Origin: Hallella seregens ATCC 51272
GTDB taxonomy: Bacteria > Bacteroidota > Bacteroidia > Bacteroidales > Bacteroidaceae
Reading direction: 5' to 3'
Assembly (NCBI RefSeq): GCF_000518545.1
Contig: NZ_JADU01000012.1
Location: 1-64,000 of the forward strand
Length of the DNA: 64,000 bases
The first letter of the stretch is position 1; every line of letters starts with the position of its first letter. Below are positions 8,776 to 17,485 of this stretch, piece by piece. Under the pieces are notes generated by a model, which worked only from the letters and a program-made list of their open reading frames with translations, searched no databases and had not been told where the DNA came from. The position numbers and the translations under genes are program-made.

Positions 8776-9731
8776 CAGTGCAAAGGTAACGTATTTCTTT
8801 GAGAATCGGAAGCGCAGGAAGTCTCCAGTGCTTCCGCTTCAGTCACTTGGTCGCGCCGGAAGCGGCTGTCGCCGGTAAGCCGTGGACGCCGGTAGTTGTG
8901 GGTGAGGAACACCGGGCAGGCCTGTTCGTCCATTTCCCCGCTGCAGATATATTCCAGTCCGTCCATGCAGATACGTTCGCCCGGCAGGGCGTTGCGCAGG
9001 GTGAGTCGCAGCCGTCCGTGGAACCCCTGCCCGAACTCCAGCTCCACGCCCTTACCCACGGTCTCGATGTAGGAACAGCCGCGTCGGCGTACGATGTGTG
9101 GGGCAACGCCGTCGGTTGGCCGGTGCTTGTCGGCTGGCAGACTGCTTTCTGGCTGCTCGTCGGACCTGTCGGCCTGTGTCTCGGCACTGACCCACAAGGC
9201 CGGATCGAACCATGCCGTCCGCCATGCGGCGTTGTGCCGCCGACCGTCCACCCGCTCGCGGCCGTCGGTTGTCAGGCAGGAATTGGCCTTTCTGCAGAGC
9301 CAGTTGCCGTCGCTCCAGTGGCAGAACGGGGTGCCGTCGGCCGCACGGCCATGGAACGCCACGGAGATTTGCCTGGAGTTCAGATGCGGCCAGGCGGGCG
9401 AATAGGCAATGGCCACCACGTCGGTATCGCTGCGCAGGTAGGGCGTTACGTTGAAAGTCATGGCCACAGGAGCGTCGTCGCCCGTGGCCCGCGCTGGGTA
9501 ATAGAGGGCCCGGCCCACGTTGCACTCGTTCACGTAGAGCTTGAAAAAGCCCGTGGTCACGACGGTGATGCTGGCATCGCGCGCACGGCCTGCGGGCAGG
9601 TAGGTCTGCCGAAACCACACGTGCGACGTGCTGTCGGGTTGCGGCATCCTTATCCAATGGGTGTCGAACCCCTGTGCGGCCGATGGCATCGCCCACAGGA
9701 GCAGGGCCAGAAAAGGCGTCAGCCGGTGCAT
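8775..9731 (-). CDS. Alpha-L-rhamnosidase N-terminal-domain protein lacking the catalytic barrel
   Basis: The 318-aa protein has a signal peptide (MHRLTPFLALLLWAMPSAAQ). Residues about 25-130 (WFRQTYLPAG...FKLYVNEC...NVTPYL) resemble the Bac_rhamnosid_N beta-sandwich of GH78 enzymes, and residues about 220-300 (VELEFGQGFHGRLRL, EYICSGEMDEQACP) the following concanavalin-like domain. A GH78 enzyme would continue for about 400 residues with an alpha6/alpha6 barrel; here the frame stops. Its ATG overlaps the fucosidase stop (TGATG at 9733-9729) and its own stop overlaps the AraC ATG. It may be a sugar-binding helper or a truncated enzyme. The last residues (SQRNTLPLH) are encoded by the AraC -7 region. 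Confidence 0.75.
   Translation of the reverse strand: MHRLTPFLALLLWAMPSAAQGFDTHWIRMPQPDSTSHVWFRQTYLPAGRARDASITVVTTGFFKLYVNECNVGRALYYPARATGDDAPVAMTFNVTPYLRSDTDVVAIAYSPAWPHLNSRQISVAFHGRAADGTPFCHWSDGNWLCRKANSCLTTDGRERVDGRRHNAAWRTAWFDPALWVSAETQADRSDEQPESSLPADKHRPTDGVAPHIVRRRGCSYIETVGKGVELEFGQGFHGRLRLTLRNALPGERICMDGLEYICSGEMDEQACPVFLTHNYRRPRLTGDSRFRRDQVTEAEALETSCASDSQRNTLPLH
8781..8788 (-). promoter_or_regulatory. -7 element upstream of the AraC gene
   Basis: TACCTTTG on the minus strand, followed by C and the TGATG overlap, matches TAnnTTTG; no TTTG sits at the right distance upstream. Initiation here would give a leaderless mRNA from 8775 or a leader of about 15 nt to 8763. Confidence 0.45.
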
Positions 9732-12085
9732 CAGAGCGTCTTGGTTTTGCCCTTGCCCACGCTGATCGGCTTTACCCGGCCGTTGTAGCTCACGTTCACC
9801 TTGCCGCCCTTGCCGCTCGAAATCTCGGCCCACGTCACGCGTCCGTCTTTCCAGCCCATGCTCACCTCGAAGCCGCCGCGGGCCCGCAAGCCGCAAATCT
9901 CGCCCGCCGGCCAGGCTTCGGGCAAGGCCGGGAGCAGTTCGATGGTCTTGCCGTCGCTCTGCATCAGCATCTCGCACACGCCGGCGGTGCCGCCGAAGTT
10001 GCCGTCAATCTGAAAAGGCGGGTGCGCATCAAAGAGGTTGGGAAAGGTTCCGCCGTGCTGTTTCTGGGTGTGGGCCGGGTTTACATAGGCCAGCAGTTTC
10101 TGATAGATGCGGTAGGCTTGGCTGGCGTTGTGCAGCCGGGCCCACAGGTTGATGCGCCATCCGGTGCTCCATCCCGTGGTGCGCCCGCCCTTCATTTCCA
10201 GTGAGCGGGCCGCCGCCTGGGCCAGCTGGGGCGTGGCACCCACGGTGATTTGGTGACCCGGATAGAGCCCGATGAGGTGGCTTTGGTGCCGGTGGCAGGT
10301 GTCCTCGTCGGCCCAGTCGTAGTACCATTCGTTCAGGTCGCCCTGCCGGCCCACGGTGTAAGGATGCAGCCGGGCCAGCGTGTGGCGCAGCGTGTCTTGG
10401 TAGGCCCTGTCGCGGTTCAGCGTGCGCGCGGCTTCGAGCGTGTTGGTGAGGAGCTCGCGGATGATGGCCAGGTCGGCCGTTCCGCCGTACAGGGTGGCTC
10501 CCTTGTAGCCTTTGTCAGTCACGTAGTAGGCTTCGGGCGACGTGCTGGGAGCCGTTATCAGTTCCTCGGGATTCCGGGGATTGGGCACCAGCCAGTCCAG
10601 TATGAAGTCGCTGGCACCCCTCATCAGTGGATAGGCCGTGCCGGAAAGGTAGTCGCGGTCCTGGGTGTAGAGATAGTGGTCGTACACATTTTGCATGAGC
10701 CATGCCCCGCCCATGTTCCAGTTGCTCCACGTGGGGCTCTCTCTCTTCTCGCCCACGGGGTTGGTCATGGCCCAGATGTCCGAGTTGTGGCCACAGCTCC
10801 ATCCCCGGCCGATGCCATAGTAGTTGCGGGCGTTGTGCGCGCCTGTTTGGGCCAGATTCTGGCAGAATGTGGCCAGCGGTGCAAACATTTCGGGCATGTT
10901 GGCCACGTCGCAGGGCCAGTAATTCTCTTCCAGATTGATGTTGATGGTATAGTTGCCGCGCCATGGGGCTTTCTTCTTTTCGTTCCACAATCCCTGCAGA
11001 TTGGCCGGCACTCCCGGCGTGCGCGAGCTGCTGATGAGCAGGTAACGGCCAAACTGGAAGTAGAGCGCCTCCAGGTAGCGGTCGTAGGCGGGCTGGCTGC
11101 CGTAGGCGCGCAGCATGCTGTCGGTGGGTTGCGTGGCGTTGTAGCGACTGCCGTCGAGGGTGAAGCTCACCCGGTGGAAGATGGGCTGATAGTTGTCGAG
11201 GTGGCGTCTCAACAGGCTGTCGCAGCTGTAGTTGGCGAGATGCCAGGCGTCGTCCATGGCGTTCTCGATGTAGGGAGCCCCTTGGGTCACGGGGTGTTTG
11301 TCGTATCCGTTAAAGCTCGTCTCGTTCACCAAGTAGATGGTTGCTCCGTTGGCCCCCTTAACAATGAGGCTGCTGTCGGTGCGCTCCACTGAGCCGCCGT
11401 CGTTGCTCACTCGCAGCACGGTGCAGAAGTGGATGGTCTCCTGCGGGTCTCCTGCGGCGTTGCCGGTCATGATGATCTGGCGGTCGGAGGTCTTTGTGCC
11501 GTGGTCCACCTGCGAGCCGAGGCCGATGCTGCAGCTCAGCATGCCCGGGCGCGAGGCCCGCAGACGGACGGCAATCACCTTGTCGGGGGCCGAGGCGAAG
11601 TACTCTCGCGTGTAGGTCACGCCGCCGCGCACGTAGCGGTCGTGGCACACGGCGCTGTCGAGACTTAGCTGGCGGTAGTAGCCGGAGGCCTCGCCGGGCT
11701 GCAGGTCGCGGATGCGGAGCGTGCCCAACGGCTGGTAATACTGCGAGTTGGCTCCCTGCACACGGTGCTGCAGCGAGTCGGCCAGCCGGTAGTCTTCGCG
11801 GAAGAGGGCCTCGCGTATTTTGGGAATCCACACGTGCGCGTCGCTGTCGATGGTGAGATCCACGGGCTTTCCGCTCCAGAAAGTAATGTCGTTCAGGTGT
11901 ATCACGTTGTCGTCGGGCCCGCCGTAGATGATGGCTCCGAGCTTGCCGTTGCCAATGGGCAGCGACTCTTCAAAGCATGTGGCCGGGCGATCGTACCACA
12001 GGCGCAGGGGTTGGTGTCGGGTCTGGGCGGCCAGCGGGGTGGACGACAGGAAGAAAAGGAACGTCAGGCAGTGGATTGTTTTCAT
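9731..12085 (-). CDS. GH95 alpha-L-fucosidase, secreted
   Basis: GH95 enzymes release terminal, mostly alpha-1,2-linked fucose (some act on galactose) by inversion. The 784-aa protein starts at 12085 (MKTIHCLTFL) with a signal peptide ending near LAAQ. The N-terminal beta domain begins LWYDRPATCFEESLPIGNGKLGA. Catalytic-site motifs are present: INLEENYWP, matching the Asn-x-Asn pair of characterised GH95 enzymes; PSTSPEAYY, holding the general-acid Glu; and FQIDGNFGGTAG, holding the partner Asp. The protein is thus predicted active. It has its own promoter and is coupled to the rhamnosidase-like protein and the AraC regulator downstream. No SusC/SusD pair is nearby. Confidence 0.95.
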   Translation of the reverse strand: MKTIHCLTFLFFLSSTPLAAQTRHQPLRLWYDRPATCFEESLPIGNGKLGAIIYGGPDDNVIHLNDITFWSGKPVDLTIDSDAHVWIPKIREALFREDYRLADSLQHRVQGANSQYYQPLGTLRIRDLQPGEASGYYRQLSLDSAVCHDRYVRGGVTYTREYFASAPDKVIAVRLRASRPGMLSCSIGLGSQVDHGTKTSDRQIIMTGNAAGDPQETIHFCTVLRVSNDGGSVERTDSSLIVKGANGATIYLVNETSFNGYDKHPVTQGAPYIENAMDDAWHLANYSCDSLLRRHLDNYQPIFHRVSFTLDGSRYNATQPTDSMLRAYGSQPAYDRYLEALYFQFGRYLLISSSRTPGVPANLQGLWNEKKKAPWRGNYTININLEENYWPCDVANMPEMFAPLATFCQNLAQTGAHNARNYYGIGRGWSCGHNSDIWAMTNPVGEKRESPTWSNWNMGGAWLMQNVYDHYLYTQDRDYLSGTAYPLMRGASDFILDWLVPNPRNPEELITAPSTSPEAYYVTDKGYKGATLYGGTADLAIIRELLTNTLEAARTLNRDRAYQDTLRHTLARLHPYTVGRQGDLNEWYYDWADEDTCHRHQSHLIGLYPGHQITVGATPQLAQAAARSLEMKGGRTTGWSTGWRINLWARLHNASQAYRIYQKLLAYVNPAHTQKQHGGTFPNLFDAHPPFQIDGNFGGTAGVCEMLMQSDGKTIELLPALPEAWPAGEICGLRARGGFEVSMGWKDGRVTWAEISSGKGGKVNVSYNGRVKPISVGKGKTKTL

Positions 12086-12111
12086 TTCGTAGCCTTTACA
12101 TGATAATGATG

Positions 12112-12142
12112 CAAAAGTACGTTTTTTTCGCCATTTTCCAAA
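12112..12142 (-). promoter_or_regulatory. Promoter of the GH95 operon
   Basis: Minus strand: TTTG (12142-12139), 19 nt, TACTTTTG (12119-12112), giving a leader of about 24 nt. Confidence 0.8.
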
Positions 12143-12153
12143 GTTAAAGGCAT

Positions 12154-12199
12154 AAAAAAGTCTGAACGGAAAGAGTCGGAATCCCTTTCCGTTCAGACT
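12154..12199 (-). terminator. Strong rho-independent terminator
   Basis: A perfect 15-bp inverted repeat (arms 12185-12199 and 12159-12173, arm sequence AGTCTGAACGGAAAG) with an 11-nt loop. On the minus strand a T run (12159-12154) overlaps the foot of the stem. It ends the hypothetical gene at 12241-13254 and insulates the GH95 promoter. Confidence 0.85.
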
Positions 12200-12240
12200 G
12201 TCATGGTGCCGACTGGCGCGGCGATGGGTGCGCGCGGTGT

Positions 12241-13254
12241 TTAGAAGCCGAAGAAATTGCAGAAGATGATGGCTGCCGTCCATACGGGATTGCGGCAGTC
12301 GCAGTAGCCCAGCGTCTTGGAGCCCTGTGTGGTGTCCACGCGTCCGCCACCCCTCACCTCGGCCACGGTGGCATTGGAGCCACTCACCGAGATGGAGCCG
12401 CCGCTGGTAACGTGGCAGACGAGGTTGCCCGAACGATCCTTGATGTCGCCCGACCAGATGCGGCCGATGCTCGAACCGCTGGCGTTGGTGATGTCGCCGT
12501 TGCCCTTGGGCAGGCATCCCACCACTTTGTGCGCCCAGTTGTAGACCACGCCATTCTCGTCAACGAAGCCGCGGGCACCGCCTTTCTGGATGCTATACTC
12601 GCGGGCTTTGCCCTGAGAGGAGCCGCCGCCGCGGCCCGCTGCATTGTTCGAGGCTTCCATGGCGGCCCGTCTTTTGGCGGCTTCTTCCCGTTGTCTGGCA
12701 CGTTCGGCCTGTTCCTGTTTGAGTTTGGCCATGTTTTCCTTGGTTTGGCAGATGCCATAATAGAGGAAAGCTGCCTGTGGTTTGCTCATGCCTTCGTACA
12801 TGCCCTCGACAACTCCGAACATATATACATGGCCTCCGTCGTCGATATGGCCAATGTTGTCTCCGCCCACACTCACCGCGCCGTTGCTTTCCAGCTTGAT
12901 GTAGCCCGCGGTGCCGTGGCAGTCGATCGTGCCGTTGTCGTGGATATGGCCCACTTTTTGTCCGTCGTCGAGCACGACATCGCCGTTCTTTTCAAACGTG
13001 TAGGTGACCTTCTTGCCCTTGAGCTCGCCCGTCTCGTGGGTCTTGTCGAGAATGACCTGGCGCGTCCGGCTGCGGTAGACGCCCTCCGGTCCCAAGGTGT
13101 TGCTGAACTTGTGGTCGCCGTTGGCCATGTCTACAACCCCTTGGGCAGTCGTTGCAGTTTGCTTGATTTTCTTGATGATGCCCAGCTGGGCGTGTGCTGC
13201 TGCCGCGCCGATGACCCATGCGGCCAGCACGAGCAGCTGTCTTCTTGTTTTCAT
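12241..13254 (-). CDS. Secreted repeat protein of unknown function
   Basis: I do not recognise a named family. The 337-aa protein starts at 13254 (MKTRRQLLVLA) with a signal peptide ending near AHAQ. About six short repeats follow a loose pattern G-x-[IV]-x-[DN]-x-x-G-x-x-[IV]-G-x-[IV]: GDVVLDDGQKVGHI, GAVSVGGDNIGHI, GDITNASGSSIGRI and others, placed on either side of a central charged helix (about 155-200) rich in Arg, Glu and Ala. This suggests a beta-repeat stalk interrupted by a coiled coil. The C terminus (VWTAAIIFCNFFGF) is hydrophobic. It is transcribed alone and closed by the terminator at 12154-12199. Confidence 0.8.
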   Translation of the reverse strand: MKTRRQLLVLAAWVIGAAAAHAQLGIIKKIKQTATTAQGVVDMANGDHKFSNTLGPEGVYRSRTRQVILDKTHETGELKGKKVTYTFEKNGDVVLDDGQKVGHIHDNGTIDCHGTAGYIKLESNGAVSVGGDNIGHIDDGGHVYMFGVVEGMYEGMSKPQAAFLYYGICQTKENMAKLKQEQAERARQREEAAKRRAAMEASNNAAGRGGGSSQGKAREYSIQKGGARGFVDENGVVYNWAHKVVGCLPKGNGDITNASGSSIGRIWSGDIKDRSGNLVCHVTSGGSISVSGSNATVAEVRGGGRVDTTQGSKTLGYCDCRNPVWTAAIIFCNFFGF

Positions 13255-13405
13255 AGTGTTGCTTTTAAGAATGGAAATAGATGTTTTCACTTTAGATTTG
13301 AGCTTGTGATAAAGATACGGAGAATATCTATAACTCGGACGCAAAAGCCTTGCTTTTTATGGTTCTTCCCTTAAAAATCATGCCGGCGGCCCCTCCGGAA
13401 AACAT

Positions 13406-13444
13406 TTGTCCCCCGGCTGCCGGGGGATGGCTGCCGGGGGACAA
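13406..13444 (-). terminator. gyrB: Hairpin terminator after gyrB, with alternative stems
   Basis: TTGTCCCCCGGC (13406-13417) pairs with GCCGGGGGACAA (13433-13444). Inside lies a tandem 14-nt duplication that also permits a smaller stem, CCCCCGG (13410-13416) with CCGGGGG (13420-13426). On the minus strand the outer stem is followed by ATGTTTTCC. Confidence 0.6.
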
Positions 13445-13500
13445 GCGTTGTGCGGGTGCTCCGTGGAGCGCACGGCCGGCCTTGGTCGCCGGCCCGTGGC

Positions 13501-15474
<1,974 letters not shown>

Positions 15475-15498
15475 TTGTTGTTTTGCGATTGTTTGATG

Positions 15499-15506
15499 CA
15501 AAGATA
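15499..15506 (-). promoter_or_regulatory. -7 promoter element of gyrB
   Basis: TATCTTTG on the minus strand, about 25 nt before the start codon; the upstream element is a poorer TTTT about 21 nt away. Confidence 0.5.
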
Positions 15507-15683
15507 CTAAAAAATCGGCATACCGAGAAAACTTTGCCGCCGAAATTACGGTGCAAACGGCGGATTGTCACGGGCGGCCGACGACGGGCCGCGTCCCTGC
15601 GAAGCCTGTGGACCGAAACGATTCAAGGCCGCGTATCACGAGGATATGCGACCTTGTATGGTATGAACCGGTGCAAGCGGCGC

Positions 15684-15938
15684 TTAGCCGAGCTTGTTGA
15701 CGTGGAGGGCCAGACTCGACTTCAGATTGGCTGCTTTGTTGGCGTGGATGATGTTGGTCTTGGCCAACTTGTCCAGCATCTTCTGAACTACAGGGTACAG
15801 TTTAGCGGCCTCTTCCTTGTCCGTGAGCGAGCGGAGCTTGCGAACGGCATTGCGCATGGTCTTTGCGTAATACTTGTTGTGCAGCGTTCTCGCCTTGGTC
15901 TGGCGGATTCTCTTGAGTGATGATTTGTGATTTGCCAT
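15684..15938 (-). CDS. rpsT: 30S ribosomal protein S20
   Basis: The 84-aa basic protein ([19 protein letters not shown]) is bS20, which binds 16S rRNA early in 30S assembly. The N-terminal motif HKSSxKRIRQ and the length match the family. It lies 26 nt downstream of tRNA-Glu and may be co-transcribed with it. Confidence 0.97.
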   Translation of the reverse strand: MANHKSSLKRIRQTKARTLHNKYYAKTMRNAVRKLRSLTDKEEAAKLYPVVQKMLDKLAKTNIIHANKAANLKSSLALHVNKLG

Positions 15939-15964
15939 CTTTGTTTCTACTTTATTTTTCTCAA

Positions 15965-16039
15965 TGGTAGTCCCTAGGAGAGTCGAACTCCTCTTTAGAG
16001 AATGAAAATCTCTCGTCCTAACCGATAGACGAAGGGACC
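15965..16039 (-). tRNA. tRNA-Glu (anticodon UUC)
   Basis: Read on the minus strand, the gene begins GGTCCCTTCGTC. The anticodon loop ATTTTCATT carries TTC, the T arm is AGGAG-TTCGACT-CTCCT, and the acceptor is closed by AGGGACT with discriminator A and an encoded CCA (15967-15965). G1 pairs with U72. Confidence 0.95.
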
Positions 16040-16061
16040 GTCGGCTTTAATTTTGCGGGTG

Positions 16062-16093
16062 CAAAGTTAGTACTTTTTCTTTATCCGGCCAAA
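16062..16093 (-). promoter_or_regulatory. Promoter of tRNA-Glu (and perhaps rpsT)
   Basis: Minus strand: TTTG (16093-16090), 20 nt, TAACTTTG (16069-16062), about 20 nt before the tRNA 5' end. Confidence 0.8.
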
Positions 16094-16132
16094 TTTCCAG
16101 ACGGAATTTTTCGCTAATTGCTTGGTTTTTCG

Positions 16133-16140
16133 TATTTTTG
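16133..16140 (+). promoter_or_regulatory. -7 element abutting the recO start
   Basis: TATTTTTG ends only 7 nt before the recO ATG (16148). No TTTG lies at the expected upstream distance. The mRNA would have a leader of about 5 nt and no room for a ribosome-binding site. Confidence 0.5.
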
Positions 16141-16147
16141 CGACCGT

Positions 16148-16870
16148 ATGGAAATCCGAACCCGGGCTGTTGTGCTCCATGCGCTCAAATATGGAGAGTC
16201 TCAGCTCATCGTCGATGTGCTGACGCGCGTGCAGGGCCGCCTCTCCTTTATCTGCCATCTGAGCCGCTCCGGCCGCGGCCGCACGAAGAAGCAGTTGTTC
16301 CAGCCGCTCACCGTGCTCGAGCTGGTGTTCGACCACCGGCCGGCGCTGCAGCTGCAGCGTTTTCGCGACCTGCGCTTGGCCGCCCCCTTTGTGTCGATAC
16401 CGTTCGACGCGGCCAAGCTCTCCATTTCGCTCTTTACTGCCGAGTTCCTGACGCACGCCACGCGCGGCGAACTGCAGAACGAACAGCTCTACGACTACGT
16501 GGAGCGCAGCATCGCCTGGCTGGACAACGTGACATCGGGCTACGCCAATTTCCATCTGGTTTTCATGATGAGGCTCTCGCGCTTCATCGGTTTCTTTCCC
16601 AATCTGGCCGACAATGTGCGCGGGGCATGGTTCGATCTGCGCAACGGTTGCTTTGTGCTGCGCCAGCCGGGCCACCCCGACTATCTGCGTCCCGACGAGG
16701 CCTCGCGCATCGGTTTGCTCATGCGCATGGACTTTGACAACATGCGTTTCTTCCGCATGTCGCGTCAGGAGCGCAACCGCTGCACGGAGATTATCCTCTA
16801 TTATTACAGGCTTCACGTGGCCGGCTTCCCGGAACTCAAGTCGCTGGACGTGCTGCGCGAGTTGTTCTGA
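16148..16870 (+). CDS. recO: DNA repair protein RecO
   Basis: RecO loads RecA on SSB-coated DNA together with RecR in gap repair. The 240-aa protein starts at 16148 (MEIRTRAVVLHALKYGE). The N-terminal OB-fold region (VVLHALKYGESQLIVDVLT, GRLSFICHLSR) and the helical C-terminal half are recognisable. As expected for Bacteroidota RecO, I do not see the zinc-finger cysteines found in some other groups. The upstream in-frame start at 16118 is rejected because the -7 element lies inside that extension. Confidence 0.88.
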   Translation: MEIRTRAVVLHALKYGESQLIVDVLTRVQGRLSFICHLSRSGRGRTKKQLFQPLTVLELVFDHRPALQLQRFRDLRLAAPFVSIPFDAAKLSISLFTAEFLTHATRGELQNEQLYDYVERSIAWLDNVTSGYANFHLVFMMRLSRFIGFFPNLADNVRGAWFDLRNGCFVLRQPGHPDYLRPDEASRIGLLMRMDFDNMRFFRMSRQERNRCTEIILYYYRLHVAGFPELKSLDVLRELF

Positions 16871-16885
16871 CGGTGCAACGGGCCT

Positions 16886-16973
16886 ACGAAAACGCCGTAA
16901 CCGCCGCGCCATTACGGTGTAATGACGCGGCGGTTACGGCGTAAAGGCGATGCGATGAGGCCGTGGACGTAGC
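16886..16973. repeat. Array A: four 22-bp palindromic repeat units between recO and yqeY
   Basis: Units start at 16886, 16908, 16930 and 16952, exactly 22 bp apart, sharing the frame xCG-xTT-ACG-xCG-TAA-xxG. Units 1 and 3 are inverted copies of each other, so the array folds into a long hairpin: 16892-16908 pairs perfectly with 16926-16942 (17 bp), then CATTAC pairs with GTAATG around a 3-nt loop. It lies between two convergent genes and may terminate both. The same repeat type fills the gaps at 42216-42505 and 53828-54165. Confidence 0.75.
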
Positions 16974-17000
16974 GCGTTGGAGGCCTCGCGGGCCGCGGGC

Positions 17001-17453
17001 TTAGGCCAGCAGCCGGCGCACGATGGCGGAGATGGCCTTGCCGTCGGCCTTTCCGGCCATCTGTTGGGCGGCCTGGCCCATCACCTTGCCCATGTCTTTC
17101 ATGCCGGATGCACCGGTCTGGGCGATGATGGCCTGCACCTGGGCCTCGACCTCCGCCTCGGTGAGCGGCTGGGGCAGATAGGCTTTGATGACGGCCACCT
17201 GGGCCAGTTCGGCGTCGGCCAGCTCGCTGCGGCCCGCGCCGTTGTAGGTGGCTGCGCTCTCCTCGCCCTGCTTGGCGAGCTTCTGCAAAATCTTCAGGGC
17301 GGCGGCATCGTCGAGCGTGTCGTTGGCCCCAGGGGCCGTCTTGGCCTCGATGAAATACTTCTTGATGTTGCGCAGGGCTTCGAGGCGCACCTTGTCGCGC
17401 GCCTTCATGGCCGTGCGGATGTCGCTGCTCACTTGGTCGAATAGTGTTGCCAT
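17001..17453 (-). CDS. GatB/YqeY domain protein
   Basis: The 150-aa protein matches the stand-alone YqeY family: MKARDKVRLEALRNIKKYFIEAK at the N terminus and the C-terminal GASGMKDMGKVMGQAAQQMAGKADG segment, which corresponds to the tRNA-binding tail domain of GatB. Its function is not firmly known; a role linked to tRNA-dependent amidation or tRNA binding is inferred from the domain. It starts 32 nt downstream of ftsZ and probably ends the dcw transcript. Confidence 0.93.
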   Translation of the reverse strand: MATLFDQVSSDIRTAMKARDKVRLEALRNIKKYFIEAKTAPGANDTLDDAAALKILQKLAKQGEESAATYNGAGRSELADAELAQVAVIKAYLPQPLTEAEVEAQVQAIIAQTGASGMKDMGKVMGQAAQQMAGKADGKAISAIVRRLLA

Positions 17454-17485
17454 GGCTGTTTCCTTTCTGTCAATGCTGGTGAAGA

